Shown one piece after another: positions 1-7,198 of a stretch of 9,562 nt of DNA. Within the stretch, counting starts at the first letter, position 1; each line of letters starts with the position of its first letter. The notes under the pieces are model-generated. The model was not told where the DNA came from, made no database searches, and saw only the letters and a list, made by a program, of their open reading frames with translations. Source of the DNA: Rhodospirillales bacterium (GTDB lineage: Bacteria; Pseudomonadota; Alphaproteobacteria; Acetobacterales; Acetobacteraceae); the NCBI GenBank assembly GCA_018971455.1, contig JAGXAV010000045.1, forward strand, positions 1-9,562, in the 5' to 3' direction. The position numbers and the translations under genes are program-made.

Positions 1-573
1 TTCGCCTTCCGCGAGGCCGCGGACTGCGTCGAGGTCACCTGCCCCTGGGGCAACCGGCTGCGCTGCCACGCACCCGACGCCGCGCACTTCGGCCGCATCA
101 CGCTCGGGATGCCCTATATCGAGATCGCCGTGGGCGAAGGAACGAGCGAGGGAATCGTGCGGTTCTACAAAGAGATTCTCGCCACCCCCGCCAGCGCGGG
201 CAGCGACGCCCAGGGCCGCTTCGCGCGGGTGCCGGTGGGCCTCGGCGAATCCCTCCTCTTCCGCGAGACCGCGGCGAGCCTTGCCGCCTATGACGGCCAC
301 CATATCCAGATCGCGCTGGCCGATTTCTCGGGTCCCCATGGGCGGCTCGCAGCCCGCGGACTGATCAGCGAGGAGAGCAACGAGAGCCAGTATCGCTTCG
401 AGACCATCGTCGATCCCGCCGGCGGCGCCGTGCTCGCCACCATCGAGCACGAGGTTCGCAGCATGCGCCACCCGATGTATGCGCGCCCGCTGGTCAATCG
501 CGACCCCGACATCACCAACAACCGCTATGCGCCCGGCCGCGAGGCCTGGGCGCCGGCGATGCCGCCGGAATGA
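1..573 (+). CDS. VOC (glyoxalase-fold) family protein, 5'-truncated
   Basis: The reading frame is open from the first base of the window to a TGA at 571-573, so the real start lies upstream. The 190 visible residues include an ATG at 109, but it falls inside a conserved-looking run (HFGRITLGMPYIEIAV), so it is internal. The visible part looks like the end of one vicinal-oxygen-chelate module (CPWGNRLRCHAP), then a second module that opens with MPYIEIAVGEG, continues through GHHIQIAL and ends near TIEHEV. A C-terminal tail with HPMYARPLVNRDP follows. Proteins of this family use paired beta-alpha-beta-beta-beta modules to hold a metal; members include glyoxalases, extradiol dioxygenases, epimerases and resistance proteins. 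The substrate cannot be told from sequence. Its stop overlaps the start of the next gene (ATGA), so the two are probably translationally coupled. Family assignment is fairly sure; function is unknown. Confidence 0.8.
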   Translation, partial: FAFREAADCVEVTCPWGNRLRCHAPDAAHFGRITLGMPYIEIAVGEGTSEGIVRFYKEILATPASAGSDAQGRFARVPVGLGESLLFRETAASLAAYDGHHIQIALADFSGPHGRLAARGLISEESNESQYRFETIVDPAGGAVLATIEHEVRSMRHPMYARPLVNRDPDITNNRYAPGREAWAPAMPPE

Positions 574-1403
574 CCCTGCCCGCCGCGATTCTCGACCATG
601 TCGCCGTCAATGTCGGCACCGCGATGGACGCGGCGGCCGAGACCTGGACCCGCCTCGGCTTCACCCTCACGCCGCGAGGCCGGCACAGCCTGGGCTCGAT
701 CAATCATCTCGCCGTCTTTGCCACCGACTATCTCGAACTGATCGGCGTGCCGGACAGGCACGGCGCGCGGGCCGATCTGCTCGACTGGCCGGCCGGCCTG
801 AACGGGCTGGTATTCGCAACCGATGACGCCGACGCGCTGCACCGGCGTTTGGGCCGGGAAGGCGTTCCGAGCCTGGCGCCGGGCGGCTTCTCGCGCCCGG
901 TCGACATCGACGGCCAGGCCCATGAGGCCCGGTTCCGTACCCTGCGCCTGCCGCCCGAAACGACGCCGGCGGGGCGCATCTATTTCTGTCAGCATTTCAC
1001 CCGGCATCTCGTGTGGCGCGATGCATGGCGGCACCACCCCAATGGCACCACCGGCATCGCCGCGGTGCTGATCGGCGCCGACCGGCCGGACCGGCTCGGC
1101 GACCTGTTCGCCCGCCTGTTCGGGCATCGCGCGGTGCACCCGATCGCGCAGGGCATGCGCCTCACCGCCGGGCTCATCCAGATCGATGTCGTCCACCCGC
1201 AGGCCCTGGCCGCGCGCTTCGGGCAGGCGGCCCCCGGCGGCGATGACCGGCACGAATACATGGCCGCCCTGGTCCTGCGCACCGCCTCCCTGGCGCAGAC
1301 CAGCGCCCGCCTCGCGGGCCTGGCGACGCACCCCGATGCCGCGCGGGCCGTGGTTCCGGCCGGGGCCGCCTGCGGTGTGACGCTGGAATTCCGCGAAGCC
1401 TGA
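570..1403 (+). CDS. Glyoxalase-like (Glyoxalase_3-type VOC) protein
   Basis: This 277-residue protein starts with ATG at 570, overlapping the previous stop in an ATGA junction. The N-terminus LDHVAVNV (residues 8-15) and TDYLELIGV (52-60) are typical of the glyoxalase-like domain in which the first His (H10) and a Glu (E56) can bind metal. A second half begins around residue 139 with FCQHFTRHLVWRDAW and HHPNGT, a pattern I associate with this family, and ends with GVTLEF (269-274), which would supply another possible acidic ligand (E273). H10, E56, H142 and E273 are candidate metal ligands by position only. It is probably co-transcribed with the preceding VOC gene and converges with the Rid gene, leaving four bases between stops. 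The substrate is unknown. Its closeness to an aromatic-CoA cluster makes a role on a ring-derived intermediate possible but not shown; detoxification is an alternative. Confidence 0.82.
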   Translation: MTLPAAILDHVAVNVGTAMDAAAETWTRLGFTLTPRGRHSLGSINHLAVFATDYLELIGVPDRHGARADLLDWPAGLNGLVFATDDADALHRRLGREGVPSLAPGGFSRPVDIDGQAHEARFRTLRLPPETTPAGRIYFCQHFTRHLVWRDAWRHHPNGTTGIAAVLIGADRPDRLGDLFARLFGHRAVHPIAQGMRLTAGLIQIDVVHPQALAARFGQAAPGGDDRHEYMAALVLRTASLAQTSARLAGLATHPDAARAVVPAGAACGVTLEFREA

Positions 1404-1407
1404 CGCG

Positions 1408-1800
1408 CTACGCGGGCAGGATGGCGACCGCCTCGATCTCGACGCAGGCTTCGCGTTCGACCAGAGCGGAGACGCCGATCACCGCCATCGCCGGGAAATT
1501 GCGGCCCATCACGTCGCGCCAGGCGGCGCCCAGCGCGGCGCCGCTCGCCCGGTAGGCCTCGATGTCGGTGACATACCAGACCAGCCGCGCGATATGCTCC
1601 GGGCCCGCCTTCGCCTCGGCCAGAATGGCCAGGATGTTGCGCAGCGCCTGCGCGGTCTGCGCCACCAGCCCATCGGCGAAGCGGCCCTGCGCATCCCAGC
1701 CGATCTGCCCGCTCACGAGCACGAAGGTGCCGGTGCCCATCATCGCGTTCGCATAGCCCTTCGGCCGCGGCCATGACGGCGGCTGTAACACGGTCAGCAT
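1408..1800 (-). CDS. Rid-family (YjgF/YER057c/UK114) protein lacking the archetypal arginine
   Basis: This 130-residue protein has the usual Rid length and landmarks: KGYANAM near the N-terminus (Y16), FVLVSGQIGWD (26-36), QTAQALRNILAIL (48-60), and the C-terminal strand CVEIEAVAI (119-127). Rid proteins are small trimers, and archetypal RidA hydrolyses reactive enamines/imines to ketones and ammonia. RidA binds the substrate carboxylate with an arginine in a P-A-R motif near residue 105. Here that motif reads P-A-M (M105), so this is not archetypal RidA and resembles the Arg-less Rid subfamilies. The ATG at 1800 is preceded by GGGGAG five bases upstream, inside the end of the marR gene; only two bases separate the genes. 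Co-transcription with an SDR and next to a 2-aminobenzoyl-CoA monooxygenase suggests deamination of a cyclic enamine thioester. That role is an inference. Confidence 0.88.
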   Translation of the reverse strand: MLTVLQPPSWPRPKGYANAMMGTGTFVLVSGQIGWDAQGRFADGLVAQTAQALRNILAILAEAKAGPEHIARLVWYVTDIEAYRASGAALGAAWRDVMGRNFPAMAVIGVSALVEREACVEIEAVAILPA

Positions 1801-1802
1801 GC

Positions 1803-2354
1803 TCACTCCCCGGCCCTCACCTTGCGCTCCTCGGTGGCAGCGTGGACGGACTGCTTCACCCTTCCCAGCAGGCGCATGAGCTGCGCCACCTCCGCCTCGC
1901 CCAGGCCTGCGAACAGGTTCGAAATCCACTCCGCGTGCTCGACCGCCATGTCGGCAAAGGAGCGATGGCCGGCCTCGGTCAGTCTCACCATGGCCGCGCG
2001 CCGGTCCGTGGGATGCGGGATGCGCTGCAACAGCCCGAGCTCGGCGAGTTTCTCGACCAGCCCGGTGATATTGCCGTTCGACACCATCATGCGCCGCGAC
2101 AGCTCGCCCAGGGTCATTCCCTCCGGCATTTTCTCGAGCTGCGCCATCAGGTCGAAGCGCGGCAGCGTGACGTCGAAACACGCGCGCAGCCGGGTGCGGA
2201 TTTCCCCTTCGATCAGCGTCGTGCAGGTCAGCAGGCGCAGCCACAGCCGCAGCTCGTCCTGGTGGTCATGCGGGCGCTCCTGCGCGCGGGTCTCGGCATC
2301 GAGCACCATCGTTTCGCGGCCCGGGATTTCGCGGTCCGGCGCGTTCTCGCCCAT
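1803..2354 (-). CDS. MarR-family transcriptional regulator
   Basis: This 183-residue protein has a MarR winged helix-turn-helix: FDLMAQLEKMPEGMTLGELS (67-86), the recognition region MMVSNGNITGLVEKLAELGLL (89-109), then the wing with PTDRRAAMVRLTEAG (115-129). Flanking helices (about 35-65 and 131-175) would form the dimer interface. MarR proteins usually repress until a small ligand binds; several in aromatic-CoA pathways respond to the aryl-CoA (CouR with p-coumaroyl-CoA is an example). The ATG at 2354 shares its A with the SDR stop (TGATG) and has GAGGTG upstream; a later Met (residue 16) is possible, as the first 15 residues look unlike the family core. It lies in the SDR-marR-rid operon. 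Two matching near-palindromes at 3161-3180 and 7199-7218 are its likely operators, implying autoregulation and control of monooxygenase and ligase. The ligand is unproven; 2-aminobenzoyl-CoA is the natural guess. Confidence 0.9.
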   Translation of the reverse strand: MGENAPDREIPGRETMVLDAETRAQERPHDHQDELRLWLRLLTCTTLIEGEIRTRLRACFDVTLPRFDLMAQLEKMPEGMTLGELSRRMMVSNGNITGLVEKLAELGLLQRIPHPTDRRAAMVRLTEAGHRSFADMAVEHAEWISNLFAGLGEAEVAQLMRLLGRVKQSVHAATEERKVRAGE

Positions 2355-3115
2355 CACATCACCTCGCCGCCGGCGACGGCGATTGCCTGGCCGGTCATCG
2401 CGCCCGAATCGGGCCCGCACAGAAACAGCACGGCGGCGGCCACTTCCTCGGGTGCCACCAGCCGCCCCTGCGGGTTGGCGGCGGCAAAGCTCGCGCGCAC
2501 CTCCGCTGCGGTCCGTCCGGTGCGTTGCGCCACCTTGGCCATGCTCTGCATCAACAGCTCCGTCTCCGTATAGCCGGGGCAGACGGCATTCACCGTCACG
2601 CCGCTGCGCGCCGTCTCCCGCGCCAGGGCCCGGGTCAGTCCGATGACACCGTGCTTGGCCGCGACATAGGCCGCGACATAGGGGTAGCCGGTCAAGCCCG
2701 CGGTCGAGGCGATGTTGATCACGCGCCCGACGTCGCGCGCCAACATTCCGGGCAGCACGGCCTGTGTCACGGTGAAGGTTGCGGTCAGGTTGAGGGCGAT
2801 CATACGGTCCCATATCGACCGTGTGGTGCGCGCAAAGGGCGCGCTCTCGGCGGCCCCGGCGCCGTTGACCAGGATGGCAAGCGCGCCGAGCCGGGCTTCC
2901 GCGGCGGCGATGGCGGAGGCCACCGCCGCCTCGTCGGTCACGTCCGCCTCGACCTGGAAGGCCGCGTCGCCGGCGGCGACAATGGCGCCCAGCCTGGCGG
3001 TGTTGCGGCCCAGCACCGTCACGGCAACCCCGGCCCGGCTCAGGCCGCGGGCGATCGCCGCCCCGATCCCGCCGCTGCCACCGGTCACCAGCGCATGGCG
3101 CGCGCCCATCTCCAT
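2354..3115 (-). CDS. SDR-family NAD(P)-dependent oxidoreductase
   Basis: This 253-residue classical short-chain dehydrogenase has every core element: the cofactor motif TGGSGGIG (11-18), D58 in EADVT, NGAG (84-87), the structural Asn N109, and the catalytic set S137 (INIAST), Y150 and K154 (YVAAK). PGYTET (180-185) follows. The residues after the second strand are LGRNTAR, so R37 could favour NADP(H). The ATG at 3115 has GGGAGG at good spacing; a second ATG two codons in is less well placed. It is the first gene of the SDR-marR-rid operon and is divergent from the monooxygenase/reductase. Family members include 3-hydroxyacyl-CoA dehydrogenases and acetoacetyl-CoA reductase-like enzymes. A role in reducing or oxidising a ring oxygen of the alicyclic CoA product is reasonable from context, but substrate and direction are not visible in the sequence. 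Confidence 0.92.
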   Translation of the reverse strand: MEMGARHALVTGGSGGIGAAIARGLSRAGVAVTVLGRNTARLGAIVAAGDAAFQVEADVTDEAAVASAIAAAEARLGALAILVNGAGAAESAPFARTTRSIWDRMIALNLTATFTVTQAVLPGMLARDVGRVINIASTAGLTGYPYVAAYVAAKHGVIGLTRALARETARSGVTVNAVCPGYTETELLMQSMAKVAQRTGRTAAEVRASFAAANPQGRLVAPEEVAAAVLFLCGPDSGAMTGQAIAVAGGEVM

Positions 3116-3148
3116 TCCGCCTCCCGCCCAGCACCGCTCAACACGGTC

Positions 3149-3178
3149 TTGCAATCGATAATTGTTGAAGCCTAAAGT
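3149..3178 (+). promoter_or_regulatory. Candidate promoter for the monooxygenase/reductase gene
   Basis: TTGCAA (3149-3154) and TAAAGT (3173-3178) are separated by 18 bp and each match the sigma-70 consensus at four of six positions. The transcript would start near 3185, giving a leader of about 36 bases with GGAG at 3209-3212, eight bases before the ATG. The -10 element lies inside the operator-like repeat, the arrangement expected for repression. This was read by eye only. Confidence 0.4.
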
Positions 3179-3186
3179 ATTTTCAG
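3158..3186 (-). promoter_or_regulatory. Candidate promoter for the SDR-marR-rid operon
   Basis: On the minus strand, CTGAAA (complement of 3181-3186) and AATTAT (complement of 3158-3163) are 17 bp apart, each matching four of six consensus bases. The operator-like repeat fills the spacer, so one bound dimer could block this promoter and the opposing one at once. The matches are weak and the call rests mainly on position. Confidence 0.33.
3161..3180. promoter_or_regulatory. Putative MarR operator O1 (divergent SDR / monooxygenase region)
   Basis: The sequence ATTGTTGAAGCCTAAAGTAT is identical at 17 of 20 positions to the better palindrome at 7199-7218, including an unbroken 13-base match (AAGCCTAAAGTAT). 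The right half-site TAAAGTAT is intact and the left half is degenerate. It sits 40 bp before the monooxygenase start and 45 bp before the SDR start, in the only AT-rich patch of this gap, overlapping candidate promoters in both directions. The nearby marR gene is the obvious source of the binding protein. Seen: the repeat and its position. Inferred: which protein binds. Confidence 0.65.
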
Positions 3187-3220
3187 CGGCGAGGCCATAG
3201 CCGCGTTTGGAGCACCGGCG

Positions 3221-5548
3221 ATGCGGATTGTCATTCTCGGCGGCGGGCCCGCGGGCCTCTATTTCTCCATCCTGATGAAGAAGGCCCGGCCGCAGGCCGA
3301 CATCGTGGTGCACGAGCGAAACCGCCCCGACGACACGTTCGGCTTCGGCGTGGTGTTCTCCGACGCGACGCTGGATACGTTCGAGAAATACGATGTCGAA
3401 AGCTACCGGGCGATCACCGAGAACTTCGCCTACTGGGACGATATCGAAATCCGCTTCAAGGGCACCACCCACCGCGTCGGCGGCAACGGCTTCTGCGGCT
3501 GCGCGCGGCGCACGCTGCTGATGCTTCTCCAGCAGCGCGCCCGGGCGCTGGGCGTGGTGCTGCACTTCCAGTCCGAGATCAAGGGCGTCGCCGACTTCGC
3601 CGATGCCGACCTGATTGTCGCCGCGGACGGCATCAATTCCGTCATCCGCGAGCAGTTCCGCGAGCATTTCGCGCCGGAGGTGGATCTGCGGCCCAACCGC
3701 TTCGCCTGGATGGGCTCGACCCGCCCGCTCGACGCCTTCACCTTCTCCTTCCGTGAGACCCCGCACGGCGTCTTCATCGCCCATGCCTACCAGTATGCGC
3801 CGGACGCCTCGACCTGGGTGATGGAGACCGATGCCGAAACCTTCACCCGCGCCGGGCTCGCCGGCATGTCCGAGGCCGAGACGGCGGCGTTTCTCGAAGG
3901 CGTGTTCGCCGAAGATCTTGCCGGCCACAAGCTGATCGCCAACCGCTCGTTGTGGCGGCAATTCCCGATGATCCGCAACGCCCGCAGCACGATGGACAAT
4001 GTGGTGCTGCTGGGTGACGCCAAATCCACCGCGCATTTCTCCATCGGATCGGGCACCAAGCTCGCCATGGAGGATGCCATCGCCCTGTTCGAAGCGTTCC
4101 GCGCCGAGGGCGCGGTGGCGCCCGCCCTGGCCCGTATCGAGGCCGATCGGCGCGAGGATGTCGAGCGCATCCAGCATGCCGCCGACGTGTCGCTCGTCTG
4201 GTTCGAGCATGTGCGCCGTTTCTGGGACATGCACCCCACGCAATTCGCCTTCGGGCTGATGACGCGCTCGCGTTCGATCACCTACGACAACCTCAAGCTG
4301 CGGGCGCCGGATTTCGTCGCCCGCAGCGACGCGCTGTTCGCCGATGGCGTGCGCGGCGCCGGCCTTTCCGCACGGTCCGCGCCGCCGATGTTCCAGCCCT
4401 TCGCGCTGCGCGAGCTGACGATCGCCAACCGCGTCGTCGTCTCGCCCATGTGCATGTATTCGGCCGATCACGGCCTGCCGGGCGACTGGCATCTGGTGCA
4501 CTACGCCAGCCGCGCCATGGGGGGTGCGGGGCTGATGTTCACCGAAATGACCTGCGTGACCGAGGATGCCCGCATCACCCCGGGCTGTGCCGGCCTCTAC
4601 ACCGACGCGCAGGAGGCCGCCTGGGCGCGCATCGTCGCTTTCGTGCATGCCCAGAGCGGCACGAAATTCGCCCTCCAGCTCGGACATGCCGGGCGCAAGG
4701 GGGCGACGAAACTGATGTGGGAGGGCATGGATCGCCCGCTCGACAGCGGCGCCTGGCGCCTGCTCGCCCCGTCGGCCCTGCCGTATTATCCGGACAGCCA
4801 GGTTCCCCATGAAATGACCCGCGCCGACATGGACCGGGTGCGCGACGATTTCGTCGCCGCCACGCGCCGCGGCCTGCGCGCGGGCTTCGACATGCTGGAG
4901 CTGCATTGCGCCCATGGCTACCTGCTGGCCAGCTTCATCTCGCCGCTGACCAACCATCGCGAGGATGAGTATGGCGGCAGCCTGGAGAATCGCCTGCGCT
5001 TCCCGCTCGAGGTCTTTGCCGCGATGCGCGCGGCCTGGCCGAGCGGGCGCCCCATGTCGGTGCGCATTTCGGCGACCGACTGGGCCGAGGGGGGCAATAC
5101 CGGCGAGGACGCGGTCGAGATCGCCCGCGCCTTCCGCGCCGAGGGCTGCGACCTGATCGACGTCTCGACCGGCCAGACCTCGCCCGAATCCAGCCCGGTT
5201 TACGGGCGCATGTTCCAGACCCCGTTCAGCGACCAGATCCGCAACGATGGCGGCATGGCGACGATGTGCGTCGGCAACATCACCACCGCCGATCAGGTCA
5301 ACACCATCCTCGCCGCCGGGCGCGCCGACCTCGTCGCACTCGCCAGGCCGCATCTGGCCGATCCGTACTTCACCCTGCATGCCGCCGCCCAGTACGGCGT
5401 CAGCCTCGATCGTATGGCGGTGCAGTACGAGCCCGGCATCGCGCAATCGCTGCGCGTCGCCGCCACGGCGCAGACCGAGATTGCCGATCTGCGCGCCCGC
5501 ACCCGGCCGAAGACGCACAACCCGGCGCTGCTGCGCGCGGCGGAGTAG
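3221..5548 (+). CDS. Bifunctional 2-aminobenzoyl-CoA monooxygenase/reductase (salicylyl-CoA 5-hydroxylase-like / Old Yellow Enzyme fusion)
   Basis: This 775-residue fusion has two flavin modules. Residues 1-380 form a class A FAD monooxygenase: GGGPAG (7-12) for FAD, the ADG motif (135-137), and [16 protein letters not shown] (263-278), as in salicylyl-CoA 5-hydroxylase. Residues 389-775 form an Old Yellow Enzyme of the YqjM type: VVSPMCMYS (406-414, with C411 and Y413), QLGHAGR (486-492), LHCAHGY (561-567, with the H562/H565 pair and Y567), [10 protein letters not shown] (582-591), and the FMN phosphate region VGNITTADQ (684-692). In Azoarcus evansii an enzyme of this build hydroxylates 2-aminobenzoyl-CoA at C5 with O2 and NADH, then reduces the ring to 2-amino-5-oxocyclohex-1-ene-carboxyl-CoA. 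GGAG precedes the ATG by eight bases. Databases often call the family bifunctional salicylyl-CoA 5-hydroxylase/oxidoreductase. The neighbouring CoA ligase and Rid protein favour the amino substrate, though salicylyl-CoA cannot be excluded. Confidence 0.93.
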   Translation: MRIVILGGGPAGLYFSILMKKARPQADIVVHERNRPDDTFGFGVVFSDATLDTFEKYDVESYRAITENFAYWDDIEIRFKGTTHRVGGNGFCGCARRTLLMLLQQRARALGVVLHFQSEIKGVADFADADLIVAADGINSVIREQFREHFAPEVDLRPNRFAWMGSTRPLDAFTFSFRETPHGVFIAHAYQYAPDASTWVMETDAETFTRAGLAGMSEAETAAFLEGVFAEDLAGHKLIANRSLWRQFPMIRNARSTMDNVVLLGDAKSTAHFSIGSGTKLAMEDAIALFEAFRAEGAVAPALARIEADRREDVERIQHAADVSLVWFEHVRRFWDMHPTQFAFGLMTRSRSITYDNLKLRAPDFVARSDALFADGVRGAGLSARSAPPMFQPFALRELTIANRVVVSPMCMYSADHGLPGDWHLVHYASRAMGGAGLMFTEMTCVTEDARITPGCAGLYTDAQEAAWARIVAFVHAQSGTKFALQLGHAGRKGATKLMWEGMDRPLDSGAWRLLAPSALPYYPDSQVPHEMTRADMDRVRDDFVAATRRGLRAGFDMLELHCAHGYLLASFISPLTNHREDEYGGSLENRLRFPLEVFAAMRAAWPSGRPMSVRISATDWAEGGNTGEDAVEIARAFRAEGCDLIDVSTGQTSPESSPVYGRMFQTPFSDQIRNDGGMATMCVGNITTADQVNTILAAGRADLVALARPHLADPYFTLHAAAQYGVSLDRMAVQYEPGIAQSLRVAATAQTEIADLRARTRPKTHNPALLRAAE

Positions 5549-5568
5549 CCGCAGCAAAACAGGCTACT
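5544..5568. terminator. Inverted repeat spanning two convergent stop codons (possible bidirectional terminator)
   Basis: AGTAGCC (5544-5550) and GGCTACT (5562-5568) form a perfect 7-bp stem around an 11-base loop (5551-5561). The stop TAG of the monooxygenase and the stop of the ligase (CTA on the plus strand) lie in opposite arms. Tail-to-tail genes 15 bp apart fit a shared terminator. There is no T-run on either side, so intrinsic termination would be weak; it may act only as an RNA 3'-end structure. Confidence 0.38.
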
Positions 5569-7171
5569 GGCGAAGGCGGAAGCGCTGGAGCTTTCCGGTG
5601 TTGGTCTTCGGCAGTTCGCTGCAATAGGCGATCGCGCGCGGGTATTTGTAGGGCGCGATGGCCGCCTTGACGAAGTTCTGCAAGGCCTCCGTCATCGCGG
5701 CATCGCCCTCGTGGCCCGGGCGCAGCACGACGAAGGCCTTCACCACCGCGCCGCGGTCATCATCCGCCACCCCGATCACCGCACATTCCTGCACCGCCTC
5801 GTGCAACAGCAGGGCGGCTTCCACCTCGGGCCCGGCAATGTTGTAGCCCGAGGAGATGATCATGTCGTCGCTGCGGGCCTGGTACCAGAAATACCCGTCG
5901 GCATCGCGCAGGAAGGTATCGCCCGTGATGTTCCAGCCATCCTGCACGTAATTCGCCTGCCGCGGATCGGCGAGGTAGCGGCAGCCGGTCGGCCCGCGCA
6001 CGGCGAGCCGGCCGATCGTGCCGTCCGGCACGTCCCGGCCGGTCTCGTCGACGACGCGCGCCTCGTAGCCCGGCACCGGCTTGCCGGTGGCACCTGTGCG
6101 GATCTCGTCGGGCACGGTGGCGATGAAAATATGCAGCAGCTCGGTCGAGCCGATGCCGTCCATCAGCTTGATGCCGGTGGCGGCGAGCCAGGCATCGAAG
6201 GTGGCGCGCGGCAGGTGCTCGCCGGCCGAAACGCAGGCGCGCAGGCTGGAGAGATCGCTTCCCGCCATCTTGGCCAGCATGGCGCGATAGGCGGTCGGCG
6301 CGGTGAAGCAGATGCTCGGGCGGAAGCGCGGAATGGCGGCGAGAAGGTCGTCGGGCCCGGCGCGCTCGAGCAGCACGGTGGCGGCGCCGACATGCAGCGG
6401 AAAAAGCACCAGCCCGCCCAGCCCGAAGGTGAAGGCCAGGGGCGGCGAGCCGATGAAGCAATCATCCGGCCGCGGCCGCAGGATATTGCCGCCATAGGCA
6501 TCGCACACGGCCAGCAGATCGCGATGGAAATGCATCGTGCCCTTGGGCTGGCCGGTGGTGCCCGAGGTGAACCCGATCAGGCAGACCTCGTCGGCGGCGG
6601 TGTCATGCGCGGCGAACTCAGCCGGCGCCTCGGCGCACAGCGCCTCCAGCCCGTCCGCCGCGGAGCTGTTGAAATAGACGATCCGCTGCAATGTCGGCGC
6701 CAGCGGCCGCGCCGCCTCCAGGTCTTCGGCCAGCCGCGCGTCGCACAGGGCCAGCGCGATGCGCGCCTTCTCGATCGGATAGCTCAACTCCCCGGCGCGC
6801 AGCATCGGCATGGTGGCAACGACGATGCCGCCCGCCTTCAGCACGGCGAGGTAGCAGGCCACCATCATCGGGTTGTTGGCCGATCGCAGCAGCACCCGAT
6901 GGCCCGGCCGCATGCCCAGCCGGCCCACGAGCACGTGGCAGATGCGGTTCACCTGCGCATGCAGCTCCGCGTAGCTCCAGCGCAGCGTGGGCGAGATCAG
7001 GCAGGGTGCGGCGCCATGCCCCTCGGCCACCCAGCGGTCGAGGAAGGCGCTGACGCAGTTCAGCCGCGCCGGGTACTGCAATTCCGGGCGGGTGAAGATC
7101 AGGTCCGGCCATTCCGCGCGGGGCGGCAGGTTCTGCTCGGCAAAACTGTCTCGGGTGACTGAGGCGCTCAT
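5564..7171 (-). CDS. Aryl-CoA ligase, 2-aminobenzoate/benzoate-CoA ligase type
   Basis: This 535-residue ANL-superfamily adenylate-forming ligase shows the core motifs in order: the P-loop FTSGTTGQPKG (201-211), DGIGSTE (338-344) followed by LLHIFI as in benzoate-CoA ligases, GWNITGD (412-418), the hinge region ARSDDMIISSGYNI (432-445), and the C-terminal catalytic Lys in PKTNTGK (K527). It would join an aromatic acid to CoA with ATP, giving AMP and pyrophosphate. The ATG at 7171 is chosen because GGAAGG lies upstream and the protein has the family's usual length. The gene converges with the monooxygenase/reductase, whose substrate it would supply; 2-aminobenzoate is therefore the preferred substrate (the Azoarcus counterpart is, as I recall, abmG). 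Benzoate or salicylate are alternatives. An operator-like palindrome overlaps its probable promoter, so it should be induced along with the monooxygenase. Confidence 0.92.
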   Translation of the reverse strand: MSASVTRDSFAEQNLPPRAEWPDLIFTRPELQYPARLNCVSAFLDRWVAEGHGAAPCLISPTLRWSYAELHAQVNRICHVLVGRLGMRPGHRVLLRSANNPMMVACYLAVLKAGGIVVATMPMLRAGELSYPIEKARIALALCDARLAEDLEAARPLAPTLQRIVYFNSSAADGLEALCAEAPAEFAAHDTAADEVCLIGFTSGTTGQPKGTMHFHRDLLAVCDAYGGNILRPRPDDCFIGSPPLAFTFGLGGLVLFPLHVGAATVLLERAGPDDLLAAIPRFRPSICFTAPTAYRAMLAKMAGSDLSSLRACVSAGEHLPRATFDAWLAATGIKLMDGIGSTELLHIFIATVPDEIRTGATGKPVPGYEARVVDETGRDVPDGTIGRLAVRGPTGCRYLADPRQANYVQDGWNITGDTFLRDADGYFWYQARSDDMIISSGYNIAGPEVEAALLLHEAVQECAVIGVADDDRGAVVKAFVVLRPGHEGDAAMTEALQNFVKAAIAPYKYPRAIAYCSELPKTNTGKLQRFRLRQ

Positions 7172-7198
7172 CCGTCCGCCTTCCGCGATGATCGCATG

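Noticed and set aside
525..1331. A 268-codon minus-strand open frame over the second VOC gene.
   Set aside because: The opposite strand has a good VOC protein coupled to its neighbour; the minus translation is compositionally typical of a shadow frame.
1404..1414. CGCG-CTA-CGCG between the convergent second VOC gene and the Rid gene, a possible hairpin.
   Set aside because: A 4-bp stem with a three-base loop is expected by chance in such GC-rich DNA and has no T-run, so I do not call it a terminator.
1773..2646. Plus-strand open frames of about 270 codons over the marR and SDR genes.
   Set aside because: They are antisense to well-supported MarR and SDR genes and show no family resemblance.
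3116..5557. A very long open frame on the minus strand, continuous with the SDR frame and running antisense through the whole monooxygenase gene.
   Set aside because: The translation is rich in Arg, Gly, Ala and His with no recognisable domain, while the plus strand encodes a clear two-domain enzyme. Long antisense frames are normal in GC-rich coding DNA because stop codons are rare. Only 2354-3115 of this frame is a real gene.
5711..7162. A 483-codon plus-strand open frame inside the ligase gene.
   Set aside because: Low-complexity Arg/Gly/His/Ala composition without domains, and exactly antisense to a ligase with every expected motif.
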